From NCBI GenBank assembly GCA_000720375.1, contig JOAA01000052.1:1-38650 (forward strand): a stretch of 38,650 nt of DNA, given 5' to 3'. This document shows positions 7,498 to 16,965 of this stretch, in pieces (positions within the stretch are counted from its first letter, which is position 1; the number at the start of each line of letters is the position of its first letter). The stretch is from Rhodococcus rhodnii. GTDB taxonomy: Bacteria; Actinomycetota; Actinomycetes; Mycobacteriales; Pseudonocardiaceae. A model generated the notes under the pieces. The model was not told the origin of the DNA. It did no database searches and worked only from the letters and a program-made list of their open reading frames with translations. The translations under genes were made by a program, and so were the position numbers.

Positions 7498-8376
7498 GTG
7501 AAGGACAGAGTGATCATCACCTGCGCGCTCACTGGCGCGGGAGACACCGTCAGCAAGAGCGAGCATGTTCCGGTCACGCCTGAGCAGATTGCGGCGTCTG
7601 CCGTCGAGGCCGCGAATGCCGGTGCGGCCGTGGTGCACATCCATGTCCGGGATGTCGAGACTGGGCAGGGGTCGCGGGATGTTGCGCTGTATCGGGAGGT
7701 TGTGGCGCGGATCAAGGATTCTGGCGTTGATGTCGTGATCAACCTGACCGCGGGGATGGGCGGTGATCTGGTCATTGACCAGGAGGATCCGCTCAAACCT
7801 GTCGACGGCACCGATCTGGTCAACGGGTTGCAACGCCTTCCACACGTCGAAGAGCTTCTGCCGGACATCTGCACCCTGGACTGTGGATCCCTCAATTTCG
7901 GGGAGGGCAGTCAGCTCTACGTGTCCACTCCGGACATGCTCAGGGCCGGCGCGCAACGGATCCTTGACCTCGGTGTCAAGCCTGAACTGGAGATCTTTGA
8001 CACCGGGCATTTGTGGTTCGCCACCAAGATGATCGACGAAGGGTTGATCGCAAGCCCGCCGCTTTTCCAGCTCTGTATGGGGATTCCCTACGGTGCACCG
8101 GCCAACCCTGAGCTTTTGCAGACGATGGTGCACATGCTGCCCGATGACGCGCAGTGGGCGTCCTTCGCGATCGGGCGGGATCAGCTCAAGTGGGTGGCGC
8201 ATTCCGCCTTGCTCGGTGGGCATGTTCGCGTTGGCCTCGAAGACAATCTCTATCTCAGTAAGGGTGTCAAGGCGACCAACGGGCAGTTGGTGGAGCGTGC
8301 GGTGAAGATCATTGAGGATCTCGGTGGCAGGACTGCGAGTCCTGACGAAGCTCGTGCTCAGCTGGGGTTGACGTGA
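7498..8376 (+). CDS. cdhC: BKACE family beta-keto acid cleavage enzyme, CdhC-like
   Basis: A 292-residue DUF849/BKACE enzyme. These TIM-barrel Zn enzymes condense a beta-keto acid with acetyl-CoA to give acetoacetate and a new CoA ester. The metal-binding HIHVRD is at residues 47-52; [16 protein letters not shown] and [12 protein letters not shown] (Glu ligand) follow in the family order. With the next two genes, the likely substrate is 3-dehydrocarnitine, giving betainyl-CoA, as in Pseudomonas CdhC; other beta-keto acids are possible. Start is GTG 7498 with AGGAAGGG just upstream. It overlaps the dehydrogenase gene by 4 bp. Confidence 0.82.
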   Translation: MKDRVIITCALTGAGDTVSKSEHVPVTPEQIAASAVEAANAGAAVVHIHVRDVETGQGSRDVALYREVVARIKDSGVDVVINLTAGMGGDLVIDQEDPLKPVDGTDLVNGLQRLPHVEELLPDICTLDCGSLNFGEGSQLYVSTPDMLRAGAQRILDLGVKPELEIFDTGHLWFATKMIDEGLIASPPLFQLCMGIPYGAPANPELLQTMVHMLPDDAQWASFAIGRDQLKWVAHSALLGGHVRVGLEDNLYLSKGVKATNGQLVERAVKIIEDLGGRTASPDEARAQLGLT

Positions 8377-9296
8377 AGACCGTGGCCTGTGTTGGCGCAG
8401 GCGTGATCGGGGGCGGTTGGGTCGCGCATTTCTTGGCGCGTGGCATGCGGGTTGTCGCGTGGGATCCCGCGCCGGACGCCGAGGAGAAACTGACAAGACT
8501 GGTTGACGCCGCCTGGCCCGCCTTGACCGAGCTTGGGCTTGCGGAACATGCTTCGAAGGACAATCTGAGCATCGTCAAGACGCTGGCAGAAGCGACCGCG
8601 GACGCCGAGTTCGTTCAGGAGAGTGCGCCGGAGAAGCTTGAGCTGAAACAGAAACTGCTCGCGGACATCGATGATGTCACGCCACCCCACGTGGTCATCG
8701 CCTCGTCGACATCCGGGTACGGCATGACCGAAATGCAGATCGCCGCGAAGAACCCTGGCCGGCTTGTGGTCGGGCACCCGTTCAACCCGCCCTACCTCAT
8801 CCCCCTTGTCGAGGTTGTCGGTGGGAAGCTCACACAACGGTCAGCCGTCGAGCAAGCCGCTGATTTCTATCGGGAAACAGGCAAAACCGTGATCGTGATG
8901 GATCGGGAGGTGCCTGGGTTCATCGCGAACAGGCTGCAGGAGGCCATGTGGCGGGAGGCGTTGCACATGGTCGCCAACGGTGAGGCCACGGTCGAACAGA
9001 TCGACCTCTCGATCACCGACGGCCCAGGTTTGCGATGGCCGATTCATGGTCCGTTGCTGACGTTTCACCTCGCCGGCGGTGAAGGCGGGATGGCGCACAT
9101 GCTTGACCACTTCGGGCCTTCCCTGCAGTCCCCGTGGACCAGGCTCGAAGCGCCCGAGCTGACCGAACAACTGCGCGACAGCGTCGTTCAGGGCTGCCTT
9201 GCCGAAGCCGACGAGCGGTCCATCCAGGATCTTGTCAAGGAACGAGATCGGGCGATCATCGCGATTCAGCGAGCGGTGCGGGACAGCCATGCTTGA
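8373..9296 (+). CDS. cdhA: L-carnitine 3-dehydrogenase-like protein
   Basis: A 307-residue member of the 3-hydroxyacyl-CoA dehydrogenase family, in the carnitine dehydrogenase subgroup. The NAD fold starts with GAGVIGGGW (8-16). SSTSG (111-115) and [18 protein letters not shown], carrying catalytic His135, are typical, as are [20 protein letters not shown] and [23 protein letters not shown] in the C-terminal domain. The predicted reaction is L-carnitine + NAD+ to 3-dehydrocarnitine. Overlaps of 4 and 8 bp with its neighbours show translational coupling. The subgroup is assigned from remembered family patterns; an alignment would settle it. Confidence 0.82.
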   Translation: MKTVACVGAGVIGGGWVAHFLARGMRVVAWDPAPDAEEKLTRLVDAAWPALTELGLAEHASKDNLSIVKTLAEATADAEFVQESAPEKLELKQKLLADIDDVTPPHVVIASSTSGYGMTEMQIAAKNPGRLVVGHPFNPPYLIPLVEVVGGKLTQRSAVEQAADFYRETGKTVIVMDREVPGFIANRLQEAMWREALHMVANGEATVEQIDLSITDGPGLRWPIHGPLLTFHLAGGEGGMAHMLDHFGPSLQSPWTRLEAPELTEQLRDSVVQGCLAEADERSIQDLVKERDRAIIAIQRAVRDSHA

Positions 9297-9702
9297 ATTC
9301 CGCGATACGGTCCGGGACGAGTGGATCGACTACAATGGACACCTCAGCGAACCGTTCTACGTCATGGTTTTCGGCTTCGCCACGACCGCGATGATGGGTG
9401 ACGCCGGCATCGACCCGAATGAGGGAAATTCGCTCTACACAGTCGAAGCGCATGTCCGGTACCTGCGTGAAGTCGCGCCGGAGGCCGAGCTGAAGGTCAC
9501 CACTGTCGTGATCGATGTCGGTGCCAAGAAAGTCCGGTTCTGCCACGAAATGTACGTCGGCGACACCCTGGTCGCCACGGAGGAACTCCTCGCTTTGCAT
9601 GTCCGGGACGGCAAAACCGCACCTTTTCCCGAGCATGCGCGGGAACGTCTCAGACACCATCTGTCCCCCGCCCCCGATTACGCAGGACGTGCTATTTCCT
9701 AG
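9289..9702 (+). CDS. cdhB: Hotdog thioesterase, CdhB-like (betainyl-CoA thioesterase)
   Basis: A 137-residue 4HBT-type hotdog thioesterase. It has the signature WIDYNGHLSEPFYVMVF (12-28), with Asp14/Asn16/His18 of the active-site loop, and the strand YTVEAHVRYLREV. The length is normal for the family. In carnitine degradation CdhB-type enzymes hydrolyse betainyl-CoA to glycine betaine. The gene overlaps the dehydrogenase by 8 bp and precedes the transporter by 12 bp, so all belong to one operon. Confidence 0.8.
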   Translation: MLEFRDTVRDEWIDYNGHLSEPFYVMVFGFATTAMMGDAGIDPNEGNSLYTVEAHVRYLREVAPEAELKVTTVVIDVGAKKVRFCHEMYVGDTLVATEELLALHVRDGKTAPFPEHARERLRHHLSPAPDYAGRAIS

Positions 9703-9714
9703 AAAGCCAAGCCT

Positions 9715-11265
9715 ATGGCCGAATTACAGGTCAACCGCCGAGGGTTTCTCACACTGCTCGGCGCGACTCCCTTCCTCACCTCTTGTGGCGCGGGTCAGGC
9801 AGCCGTCGACCCGCCGACTGGGCCGCCCAGACGTGGTGGCACGCTGCGTGTCGGCGTGACCGGCGGCGGCGCCAAGGACACGCTCGATCCGCACATTCCC
9901 GCCACCAATCCGGACATCGCCCGCACGGTCAACTTGTTCGAGCCGCTCGCCCACCGCAATCACGAGTACAAGCTGGAAATGCTGGTCGCGGAGTCGATCA
10001 CTTCGTCTCCTGACGCGCAGACGTGGACCGCGGTGATCCGTGACGGCATCCGTTTCCACGACGGGCGCCCGGTCACGCCACCTGACGTCGTGGCCACTTT
10101 CGAAAGAATCCTGGACCCTAAGGATCCCAAGGGTGGCGCGGCCAATCTGACCATGCTTGATCGGGTCATCGCGACCGGTGACCGGACGGTGGAGTTCCGG
10201 CTCAAGGAACCGTCTGCGGTGTTCGACGATCTAGTCGGCCAGTATGTGATGGGGATCGTCCCGTCCGATTTCTCGCCGGACAAACCGATAGGCACCGGGC
10301 CGTTCAAAGCGCGATCGTTCACCGCGGGTCTGCAAAGCGTCTTCGCACGCAACGACTTGTACTGGCGGCCAGGCGAGCCGTATCTCGACGAGCTGGTTCT
10401 GATCAACTTCACCGAGGACGACGCCAGGATCAACGCGTTGCTGTCGTCCCAAGTGGACGCCATCGATCAGGTTCCGGTCGCGCTGGTCGACGTGTTGCGC
10501 AGCGATCCCAGGATCCGCGTGCTGGACTCACCGACCGGGACTTGGCTGCCGTTCACGATGCGCACCGACCGGCCGCCATTCGACGATGTCCGGGTACGGC
10601 AGGCGATGCGTCTGGTCGTCGACCGCGAGCAGATGATCAACCAGGTGCTCAGCGGCCAAGGCCGGATCGGCAACGACCTGTACGCGCCGTTCGACGAGGC
10701 CTATGCCCGTGATCTGCCGCAACGCACCAGGGACATCGCCAAGGCCAAGCGCTTGCTCGCCGAGGCGGGCAAGGAGAACCTCGAGGTCGAACTGGTCACC
10801 GCGCCCATCCAGGCCGGTGCCGTCGAAGCGGCCCAGGTCTTCCAGCGCCAGGCGCAAGACGCGGGAATCCGGGTACGGATCAACCGCCTCGACACCACGA
10901 CGTTCTTCGGCGACGACTACCTGTCATGGGATTTCGCCCAGTCGTTCTGGTACACGCGGAACTACCTCCCGCAAGTCGCGCAGGGGTCCATGCCGGACTC
11001 CCCGTACAACGAAACCCATTGGGCCGACCCGGAGTTCCAGGACCTGATCACGCGCGCACGAACCACAGTGGACAAGTCCACTCGGGACGGCCTGCTGGCA
11101 CAGGCACAGCGGATCGAATACGAGCGCGGCGGCAACATCATCTGGGGCTTCATGAACCAGGTGGACGCGTATCAGGTGTACGTGGCCGGGCTGGTTCCCG
11201 ACCGCACCGGGATCTCCTTGTCCGGCTACCAGTTCCGTCACGTCTGGCTGGGAGGTGCGCGATGA
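9715..11265 (+). CDS. Dpp/Opp-type ABC substrate-binding lipoprotein
   Basis: A 516-residue family 5 extracellular solute-binding protein. The N-terminus NRRGFLTLLGATPFLTSCG has a twin Arg and a lipobox (LTSC), so it is probably a Tat-exported lipoprotein. The SBP_bac_5 pattern is clear: RGGTLRVGV, TLDPHIPATNPD, FEPLAHRN, WTAVIRDGIRFHDGRPVTPPDVVATFERILDP, VRQAMRLVVDREQMIN. The family carries peptides, nickel, opines, sugars and betaine-like solutes, so the ligand cannot be read directly. Its position directly behind cdhB suggests carnitine, an acylcarnitine, gamma-butyrobetaine or a related compound. It overlaps the next gene by 4 bp. Confidence 0.88.
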   Translation: MAELQVNRRGFLTLLGATPFLTSCGAGQAAVDPPTGPPRRGGTLRVGVTGGGAKDTLDPHIPATNPDIARTVNLFEPLAHRNHEYKLEMLVAESITSSPDAQTWTAVIRDGIRFHDGRPVTPPDVVATFERILDPKDPKGGAANLTMLDRVIATGDRTVEFRLKEPSAVFDDLVGQYVMGIVPSDFSPDKPIGTGPFKARSFTAGLQSVFARNDLYWRPGEPYLDELVLINFTEDDARINALLSSQVDAIDQVPVALVDVLRSDPRIRVLDSPTGTWLPFTMRTDRPPFDDVRVRQAMRLVVDREQMINQVLSGQGRIGNDLYAPFDEAYARDLPQRTRDIAKAKRLLAEAGKENLEVELVTAPIQAGAVEAAQVFQRQAQDAGIRVRINRLDTTTFFGDDYLSWDFAQSFWYTRNYLPQVAQGSMPDSPYNETHWADPEFQDLITRARTTVDKSTRDGLLAQAQRIEYERGGNIIWGFMNQVDAYQVYVAGLVPDRTGISLSGYQFRHVWLGGAR

Positions 11266-12212
11266 CCCGCCTGATCGTTCGCCGGATCCTGGTCAGCCTC
11301 GCGGTGTTGTGGCTGGTCACCCTGCTCGTGTTCATCGCGACCCTGCTGCTGCCCGGCGACCCCGCCCGCGCGATCCTCGGCCAGCAGGCCACGCCCGAGC
11401 GGATCGCGGCCCTGCAGGACCAGCTCAACCTGAACGACCCCGTGTGGCAGCGGTACCTGGCATGGCTCGGTGGCGTGTTCACCGGCGACCTGGGCACGTC
11501 CACGGCCACCCAGGGCTCGGTCAACGCACTGCTCGGCGACCGGATCGTGGCATCGCTGGTGCTGCTGGTGGCCGCCGCGGTGATCAGCACGCCGGTCGGC
11601 CTGATTCTGGGCACGTGGACCGCGATGCGCCGGGGCAAAGTCGCTGATCACACGGTCTCAGGCATCAGCCTGGTGATCGCGGCCCTGCCGGAGTTCGTCA
11701 TCGGCGTCGGGTTGATCGTGCTGCTGTCCACCACGGTGTTCACGATCTTCCCGTCGGTCACACTCGCCGCGCCGGGTGAGGCGGTCTGGGAAAGACCGAT
11801 CCAGCTGGTACTGCCGGTCCTGACGTTGGTACTGGTCGTCACGCCGTACATCACCCGGATGATGCGGGCGACCATGATCGACGTCCTGGACAGCGGTTAC
11901 GTCGAGATGGCGCGGCTGAAGGGCCTGCCCGAGCGCACGGTGATCACCAGGCACGCCCTGCCGCACGCGGTCGGACCGGTCGCCCAGGTGATCGCCCTGC
12001 AACTGGCGTGGCTGGCCGGCGGGGTCGTGGTGGTGGAGTTCCTGTTCCGCTACCCCGGGATCGGCCAGGCGTTGATCGACGCGGTGAACAACCGCGATGT
12101 CGAGGTGGTCCAGGCTGTCACGCTGCTGATCGCGGCGCTGTACATCGTGGTGAACCTGCTCGCCGACGTGATCGGCATCCTGACCAACCCCAAGCTCAGG
12201 ACGACGCTATGA
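11262..12212 (+). CDS. Dpp/Opp-type ABC permease, DppB-like
   Basis: A 316-residue inner-membrane permease with six hydrophobic segments. It has the DppB N-terminus (RRILVSLAVLWLVTLLVFIATLLLPGDPA), LNLNDPVWQRYLAWLGGVFTGDLGTS, and the EAA-type cytoplasmic loop YVEMARLKGLPERTVITRHALPHA near residues 213-236 that docks the ATPase. It ends with the usual ADVIGILTNPKLR. ATG 11262 overlaps the binding-protein stop as ATGA. Confidence 0.9.
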   Translation: MTRLIVRRILVSLAVLWLVTLLVFIATLLLPGDPARAILGQQATPERIAALQDQLNLNDPVWQRYLAWLGGVFTGDLGTSTATQGSVNALLGDRIVASLVLLVAAAVISTPVGLILGTWTAMRRGKVADHTVSGISLVIAALPEFVIGVGLIVLLSTTVFTIFPSVTLAAPGEAVWERPIQLVLPVLTLVLVVTPYITRMMRATMIDVLDSGYVEMARLKGLPERTVITRHALPHAVGPVAQVIALQLAWLAGGVVVVEFLFRYPGIGQALIDAVNNRDVEVVQAVTLLIAALYIVVNLLADVIGILTNPKLRTTL

Positions 12213-13096
12213 CCACAATGGACAAGAAGACCGAGATGGCCGAGCCGGTCACGGTCACCCAACCGCCGGGTCTGTTCCGGCGCGCGTGGTCGTTCCGCCA
12301 AGCCAAGATCGGCGCGGCACTCACAGCTCTTGTGGTGATCGTGGCGATCGTCGGACCATGGGCCGGTCCGTGGATCACCGGATTCGAAGCGAACGACTTC
12401 GCCGGCAAACCGTTCAAACCCGACGGCATCGCAGGCACCGACGGCATCGGGCGCGATGTGCTCACTCGATTTCTAGCGGGTGGAACATCTCTTCTTCTCT
12501 ACGCGGCGCTAGCGACGGCTCTCGGGGTTGTGCTCGGTGCGGCGCTAGGGATGCTTGCCGGGTACAGCGGAGGCGTTCTGGATAGCGTGATCATGCGCGG
12601 CAACGACGTGCTCATGTCCTTCCCGCAATTGGTGTTCGCACTCCTGGCGATCGCGATGATCGGACCGGAAGGCTGGCTGCTCATCCTGGTCATCGGGATA
12701 AGTCACGCATCGAGAGTCGCCCGGGTGGCACGGCAGGCGACGGTCACAGTCGTCGGCAACGAGTACATCCGCGCGGCCGAGATGTACGCGACCCCGCGCT
12801 GGCTCATCCTGTTGCGCGAGGTGCTGCCCAACATCACCGGGCCGCTGATGGTCGAACTCGGCCTGCGGCTGACCTATTCGATCGGATACGTGGCCTCGCT
12901 GTCGTTCCTCGGCCTCGGCATCCAGCCACCCGCGGCCGACTGGGGCCTGATGATCAACGAGAACCGGATCGCCCTGGTCGTCCAGCCGTGGGGCGTGCTG
13001 CTGCCGGTGCTCGCGATCGCCGTGCTGACCGTCGGCACGAACCTGATCACCGACTCGCTGGCTTCGGCCGCGGCCGGCCGGGAAGGCAAGCGATGA
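12209..13096 (+). CDS. Dpp/Opp-type ABC permease, DppC-like
   Basis: A 295-residue permease with an N-terminal cytoplasmic stretch, then the DppC landmarks: FRQAKIGAALTALVVIVAIVGP, GTDGIGRDVLTRFLAGGTSLL, the EAA loop NEYIRAAEMYATPRWLILLREVLPNI, and the terminal LGLGIQPPAADWGLMI. It pairs with the preceding DppB-like subunit in the membrane. Its ATG overlaps the previous stop (ATGA), and its own stop overlaps the ATPase start. Confidence 0.9.
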   Translation: MTTMDKKTEMAEPVTVTQPPGLFRRAWSFRQAKIGAALTALVVIVAIVGPWAGPWITGFEANDFAGKPFKPDGIAGTDGIGRDVLTRFLAGGTSLLLYAALATALGVVLGAALGMLAGYSGGVLDSVIMRGNDVLMSFPQLVFALLAIAMIGPEGWLLILVIGISHASRVARVARQATVTVVGNEYIRAAEMYATPRWLILLREVLPNITGPLMVELGLRLTYSIGYVASLSFLGLGIQPPAADWGLMINENRIALVVQPWGVLLPVLAIAVLTVGTNLITDSLASAAAGREGKR

Positions 13097-14625
13097 ACCT
13101 CGTGGTGCAGAACCTGTCCGTGGAAACCGCCGACGGCGAGAAGATCCTCAACGGTATCTCGTACCGCATCGACTCCGGCGAGATCCTCGCTCTGGTCGGC
13201 GAATCCGGCTCCGGCAAGACCACGGCCGGTCTGGCGGCCCTCGGCCACTTCCGCGCCGGGCTGGTCAACACCGGCGGCACAGTCACGATAGACACCGACA
13301 TCCTCGCTCTGAACGAGAACACACGGCGAGCGTTGCGCGGCAAGACTGTGTCGTATATCCCGCAGGATCCGGCGCTGTCGCTGAACCCGGGCATCCGGAT
13401 CGGCAAGCAGATCCGTGAGGTGCTGGAGAACCATGGATTCGAGGCCGAGAACCGGGTCAAGGAGGTCCTCGAAGAGGTCGGCCTGCCCAGCGACCAGGCC
13501 TATCAGCGGCGATACCCGCATCAACTGTCCGGTGGGCAGCAGCAACGCGTCGGCATCGCGATGGCTTTCGCCTGCAGGCCGAGCGTCGTCGTGCTGGACG
13601 AACCGACAACCGGTCTGGACGTGATGACACAGTCCTTGGTGCTACGGACAATCCGCCAGCTCACCAAGGATCACGGCGCCGCCGCACTGTACATCACGCA
13701 CGACCTCGCGGTGGTCGCCGAGATCGCCGACCGGGTAGCCGTGATGTATCGCGGGTCGATTGTCGAATCCGGAGAGACCATCAAGGTCCTGCGTACGCCG
13801 GAACATCCGTACACCAGGGAACTCGTCGCCGCCGTGCCCAGTCTCCACGGTGACTCCGAGATCGCCGCCTCCACTCAGGACGCTGTGCTTGCGGTTCAGA
13901 ACATCTCGGTGTCCTACGGAGACACACAGGTCCTGCGTGGGATCGATTTGATCGTTAGGGCCGGAGAATGCGTCATGCTGCTCGGCGAGTCCGGATCGGG
14001 CAAGACGACGCTGTCCCATTGCATCTCCGGGCTGGCTCGCTACGGTGGCTCCATCACGCTGGCGGGCAACGAGCTGGCACCGTCCACAAAGGGCAGAACG
14101 AAGCAACACCTGCGAGACTTGCAGTACGTCTTCCAAAGCCCGTTCTCGTCGCTGAATCCACGTAAGACGATCGCGCAGTCGATCGAGGTGCCGCTGCTGC
14201 GGCTGACGGACATGTCCCGGGCGCAACGCCGGGACCGCGTCGCCGAGATGCTGGACCGGGTCCGGTTGTCGGCAGCGGCCGCGCACCGCCTGCCTGACCA
14301 GCTCAGTGGTGGTCAGCGGCAGCGCGCGGCCATCGCCCGGGCACTCGTGACGACACCACGGGTGCTTGTGTGTGACGAGGTCACGTCCGCGTTGGACGTG
14401 TCGGTCCAGGCCACGATCCTTGACCTGCTCGGGGAACTACGCCACGAGCTGGGCATGGCGATGTTGTTCGTCACGCACAACATCGCCCTCGCCCGGCAGG
14501 TCGCCGATCGAGTCGCGGTCCTGCGCGGTGGCGAGATCGTCGAGATCGGTGACGTCGATCGGATCCTGGACGATCCGCAGCACGACTACACCAAAGCCTT
14601 GCTCGCCAACACACCTAGCCTCTAG
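13093..14625 (+). CDS. Fused DppD-DppF ABC ATPase
   Basis: A 510-residue protein containing two ATP-binding domains, equivalent to DppD and DppF in one chain. Domain 1 has Walker A GESGSGKTT (36-44), signature LSGGQQQRV and Walker B VVLDEPTTGLD. Domain 2, from about residue 270, has a second GESGSGKTT, LSGGQRQRA and VLVCDEVTSALD, where Asp-Glu is followed by Val rather than Pro. Both appear catalytically complete. Domain 1 also has the HPYTRELVAAVPSL linker typical of oligopeptide systems. It is the last gene of the operon and overlaps the convergent sugar dehydrogenase by 11 bp. Confidence 0.9.
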   Translation: MNLVVQNLSVETADGEKILNGISYRIDSGEILALVGESGSGKTTAGLAALGHFRAGLVNTGGTVTIDTDILALNENTRRALRGKTVSYIPQDPALSLNPGIRIGKQIREVLENHGFEAENRVKEVLEEVGLPSDQAYQRRYPHQLSGGQQQRVGIAMAFACRPSVVVLDEPTTGLDVMTQSLVLRTIRQLTKDHGAAALYITHDLAVVAEIADRVAVMYRGSIVESGETIKVLRTPEHPYTRELVAAVPSLHGDSEIAASTQDAVLAVQNISVSYGDTQVLRGIDLIVRAGECVMLLGESGSGKTTLSHCISGLARYGGSITLAGNELAPSTKGRTKQHLRDLQYVFQSPFSSLNPRKTIAQSIEVPLLRLTDMSRAQRRDRVAEMLDRVRLSAAAAHRLPDQLSGGQRQRAAIARALVTTPRVLVCDEVTSALDVSVQATILDLLGELRHELGMAMLFVTHNIALARQVADRVAVLRGGEIVEIGDVDRILDDPQHDYTKALLANTPSL

Positions 14626-16042
14626 TCAGCTTCAGCAGCACGCCGCCGTTGCCGAACGGCACACCACCGCGGTTGCCGAGGACGTAGAGCTCACCGCTCG
14701 CGTCCTCGGCGAACCCGAAGACGGACAGCGTCTGCTCGAACGCGGCAGGCGGGCGGCTGGTGTCGGTCAGGCCCAAGCGCTTCGCGGCATCAGCGAAGCC
14801 TCGAGTGTCGACCACCCGCTGCAAGCCATGCCTGCGCTCCTCCAAGTACAGGATCCGGCCGTAGTTGTTGGTCGGCGCGGTCGTGCTGAACAGCCGGGAC
14901 CACTCACCGAACACGTATTTGCCGCGCAGCTGCGGGATATCGCGACCACGATAGACGAACCCGCCGATGACCGAGTGGCCTTCGTGGTGCGTGTCGTACT
15001 GCGCGATCGGGTCCTGCAAGCCCGGCGGCACCGGACCGAACGGCGCGCGCTGGGCGAACCCGGGCTTGGTGCCGTTGGGGTTGAAGAAAAGCGTGCCCTC
15101 CTTGATCCGCCAGCCGTAGTTGCCGCCGTTGACGACCAGGCTGACCTCCTCGATGTCGTTCTGGCCCACGTCACCGACGTAAAGGTTGCCGCGGTCGAAC
15201 GACAACCGCCACGGGTTACGGAAGCCGATCGCATAGATCTCGGCAACGAGCCCAGGCAGTCCGGCATACGGGTTGGTCGCCGGGATGCCGTACTGCTTGT
15301 TGGCGGAGTCGCGCTTGTCGACATCGATCCGCAGGATGTCACCAAGCGGGTTGGTCGGGTTCTGCGCGTTGCCACCGGCGTGGCCGACTTCTTCGTCATC
15401 GGCTCCGCCACCGTCACCGGTTGGCACGTAAAGCAATCCGTCTGGTCCGAACGCGACGTCGCCGGCGTTGTGGTTGAACTGCGGCCAGTCGATCCGCATG
15501 AGTTCCCTGCGGCTGGCCGGATCGACGCCGGCGGCCGTCATCTTCCACTCAGCGAGAACGTTCTGGTGGTCGGGCGCGACACCGGCTGGCAGCGTGGTCG
15601 GGAACGTCGGCGCGGCGGTGACCTTCTCGGACGTCCACGTGTAAAGCAGACCGTTGCGAGCGAAGTCAGGGTGGAACGCCGTGCCAAGGAATCCGCGCTC
15701 GTCGAAAGTGTTGGGTCCACCGACACCCAGCGGAACCAGGCGCGAGCTCACGTCAAGGACAGTCGTCCGCGCGCCGGTCTTCAGGTTGACGCTGACCAAC
15801 TTGCCAACCTGATCGATGACGTACAACCGGTCGTCGTGGCCAGGTGCACGAACACCTTTGAGCGGGGCGGTGAGACCGTCGATGACCTTCGCGAGGCCGA
15901 TCTTCACACCGCCGGTCGTCACCGGGGCGAAAATTGTGTTGTCGTAAGGGTCGTCCGGCGGATGCGCCAGCGCTGTCCCAGTGAGCGGGGACACCAGAAG
16001 CAGCACGGTCAACACACCGGAAAGCAGGGTTGTCCGTCTCAT
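14615..16042 (-). CDS. Secreted PQQ-dependent sugar dehydrogenase family protein
   Basis: A 475-residue exported beta-propeller of the glucose/sorbosone dehydrogenase (Asd/YliI-like) family. The signal peptide is RRTTLLSGVLTVLLLVSPLTGTALA, with AxA cleavage near residue 24. Blades show RGFLGTAFHPDFARNGLLYTW, GDVAFGPDGLLYVPTGDGGGADDE, YAIGFRNPWRLSFDR, GDVGQNDIEEV and GGNYGWR, all family landmarks. Members bind PQQ and Ca2+ and oxidise aldoses in the periplasm or outside the cell, though many actinobacterial homologues are uncharacterised. ATG 16042 was chosen because the signal peptide starts there, with GGATGGG upstream; the longer frame is unlikely. Confidence 0.85.
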   Translation of the reverse strand: MRRTTLLSGVLTVLLLVSPLTGTALAHPPDDPYDNTIFAPVTTGGVKIGLAKVIDGLTAPLKGVRAPGHDDRLYVIDQVGKLVSVNLKTGARTTVLDVSSRLVPLGVGGPNTFDERGFLGTAFHPDFARNGLLYTWTSEKVTAAPTFPTTLPAGVAPDHQNVLAEWKMTAAGVDPASRRELMRIDWPQFNHNAGDVAFGPDGLLYVPTGDGGGADDEEVGHAGGNAQNPTNPLGDILRIDVDKRDSANKQYGIPATNPYAGLPGLVAEIYAIGFRNPWRLSFDRGNLYVGDVGQNDIEEVSLVVNGGNYGWRIKEGTLFFNPNGTKPGFAQRAPFGPVPPGLQDPIAQYDTHHEGHSVIGGFVYRGRDIPQLRGKYVFGEWSRLFSTTAPTNNYGRILYLEERRHGLQRVVDTRGFADAAKRLGLTDTSRPPAAFEQTLSVFGFAEDASGELYVLGNRGGVPFGNGGVLLKLTRG

Positions 16043-16125
16043 GGGCCCATCCTGCCGAGATGATCTCCACGAGGATATCCATTTGGTCCGATCCGGCACA
16101 ATCAAGCCGACACAAGGAGGCATAA

Positions 16126-16965
16126 ATGTTGGTCGAGTTGGCGGTAGGCGACGCTTACGGCGCCGGTTTCGAGTACGCGCCCGCGGGTTTTGTGGCCGCG
16201 CGCAACGACTTGATCGGATACGTCCAACACGGAAAACACTTAGGTATCAAGCCAGGCCAGTACACAGACGACACCCAGATGACCATCGCGGTGGCCGAGG
16301 CCCTGGTGTCCGGCGAGGACTGGACGCCGCAGAACCTGGCTTCGAGATTCGTCGAGGCGTTCCAACGAGATCCTCGCGAGGGGTACGCGGGCCGGTTTTA
16401 CCAGTTCCTGCAAGAGGTTCGGGACGGGACAGAGTTCTTGGCCCGGATCCGCCCGGACAGCGAGAAGAGTGGAGCGGCTATGCGGGCTGGGCCTGTTGGG
16501 CTGCTGCCGAGCGTCGCCGACGTGATGCACCACTCAGCGGTACAGGCCCGGGTCACTCATGACACGCCGGAAGGTGTTGAGGCGGCTCAGGCCGCGGCTT
16601 TGGCTGTGCACTACTGCCACTACGGGTTGGGGCCGGTGGCTGAGGTTGGCAAGTGGATCGATGGGCAGGTTTCTCGTGGGGGTTGGGGCCGGGTTTGGCG
16701 CGGGAAAGTCGGCTCGAAGGGACGGATGAGCGTCACGGCGGCTCTGACTGCCTTGGCTGGCAACACAAGTATGAGTGAGTTGCTTCGGGCTTGCGTCGCG
16801 TTCACGGGGGATGTGGACACAGTGGCGACTGTCGCACTGGCCGCGGCGTCCAGGTCCGCGGAGTACACACAGGACCTTCCGGTGTCCCTAGTGGATGGTT
16901 TGGAGAACGGAAGGTTCGGCCGAAAGTTCCTCGAAGATCTGGATGCCCAGCTGCTGCAAGGCTGA
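16126..16965 (+). CDS. ADP-ribosylglycohydrolase family protein
   Basis: A 279-residue cytoplasmic hydrolase of the DraG/ARH family. Metal-binding motifs are present: GDAYG (8-12), YTDDTQM (46-52), SGAAMRAGPVGLLP (about 118-131) and FTGDVDTVATVALAA (about 226-240). The two Mg2+ sites therefore look intact. The family removes ADP-ribose from proteins, nucleic acids or small molecules; the target is unknown and no ADP-ribosyltransferase lies in the window. The start has a strong AAGGAGG 5-6 bp upstream. It is divergent from the sugar dehydrogenase across an 83-bp gap. Confidence 0.88.
   Translation: MLVELAVGDAYGAGFEYAPAGFVAARNDLIGYVQHGKHLGIKPGQYTDDTQMTIAVAEALVSGEDWTPQNLASRFVEAFQRDPREGYAGRFYQFLQEVRDGTEFLARIRPDSEKSGAAMRAGPVGLLPSVADVMHHSAVQARVTHDTPEGVEAAQAAALAVHYCHYGLGPVAEVGKWIDGQVSRGGWGRVWRGKVGSKGRMSVTAALTALAGNTSMSELLRACVAFTGDVDTVATVALAAASRSAEYTQDLPVSLVDGLENGRFGRKFLEDLDAQLLQG

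Noticed and set aside
7483..8496. 337-codon minus-strand open frame
   Set aside because: Antisense to the BKACE and dehydrogenase genes; no family resemblance.
14366..16063. 565-codon open frame on the plus strand
   Set aside because: Antisense shadow of the PQQ-type sugar dehydrogenase plus an out-of-frame ATPase end; no recognisable motif.
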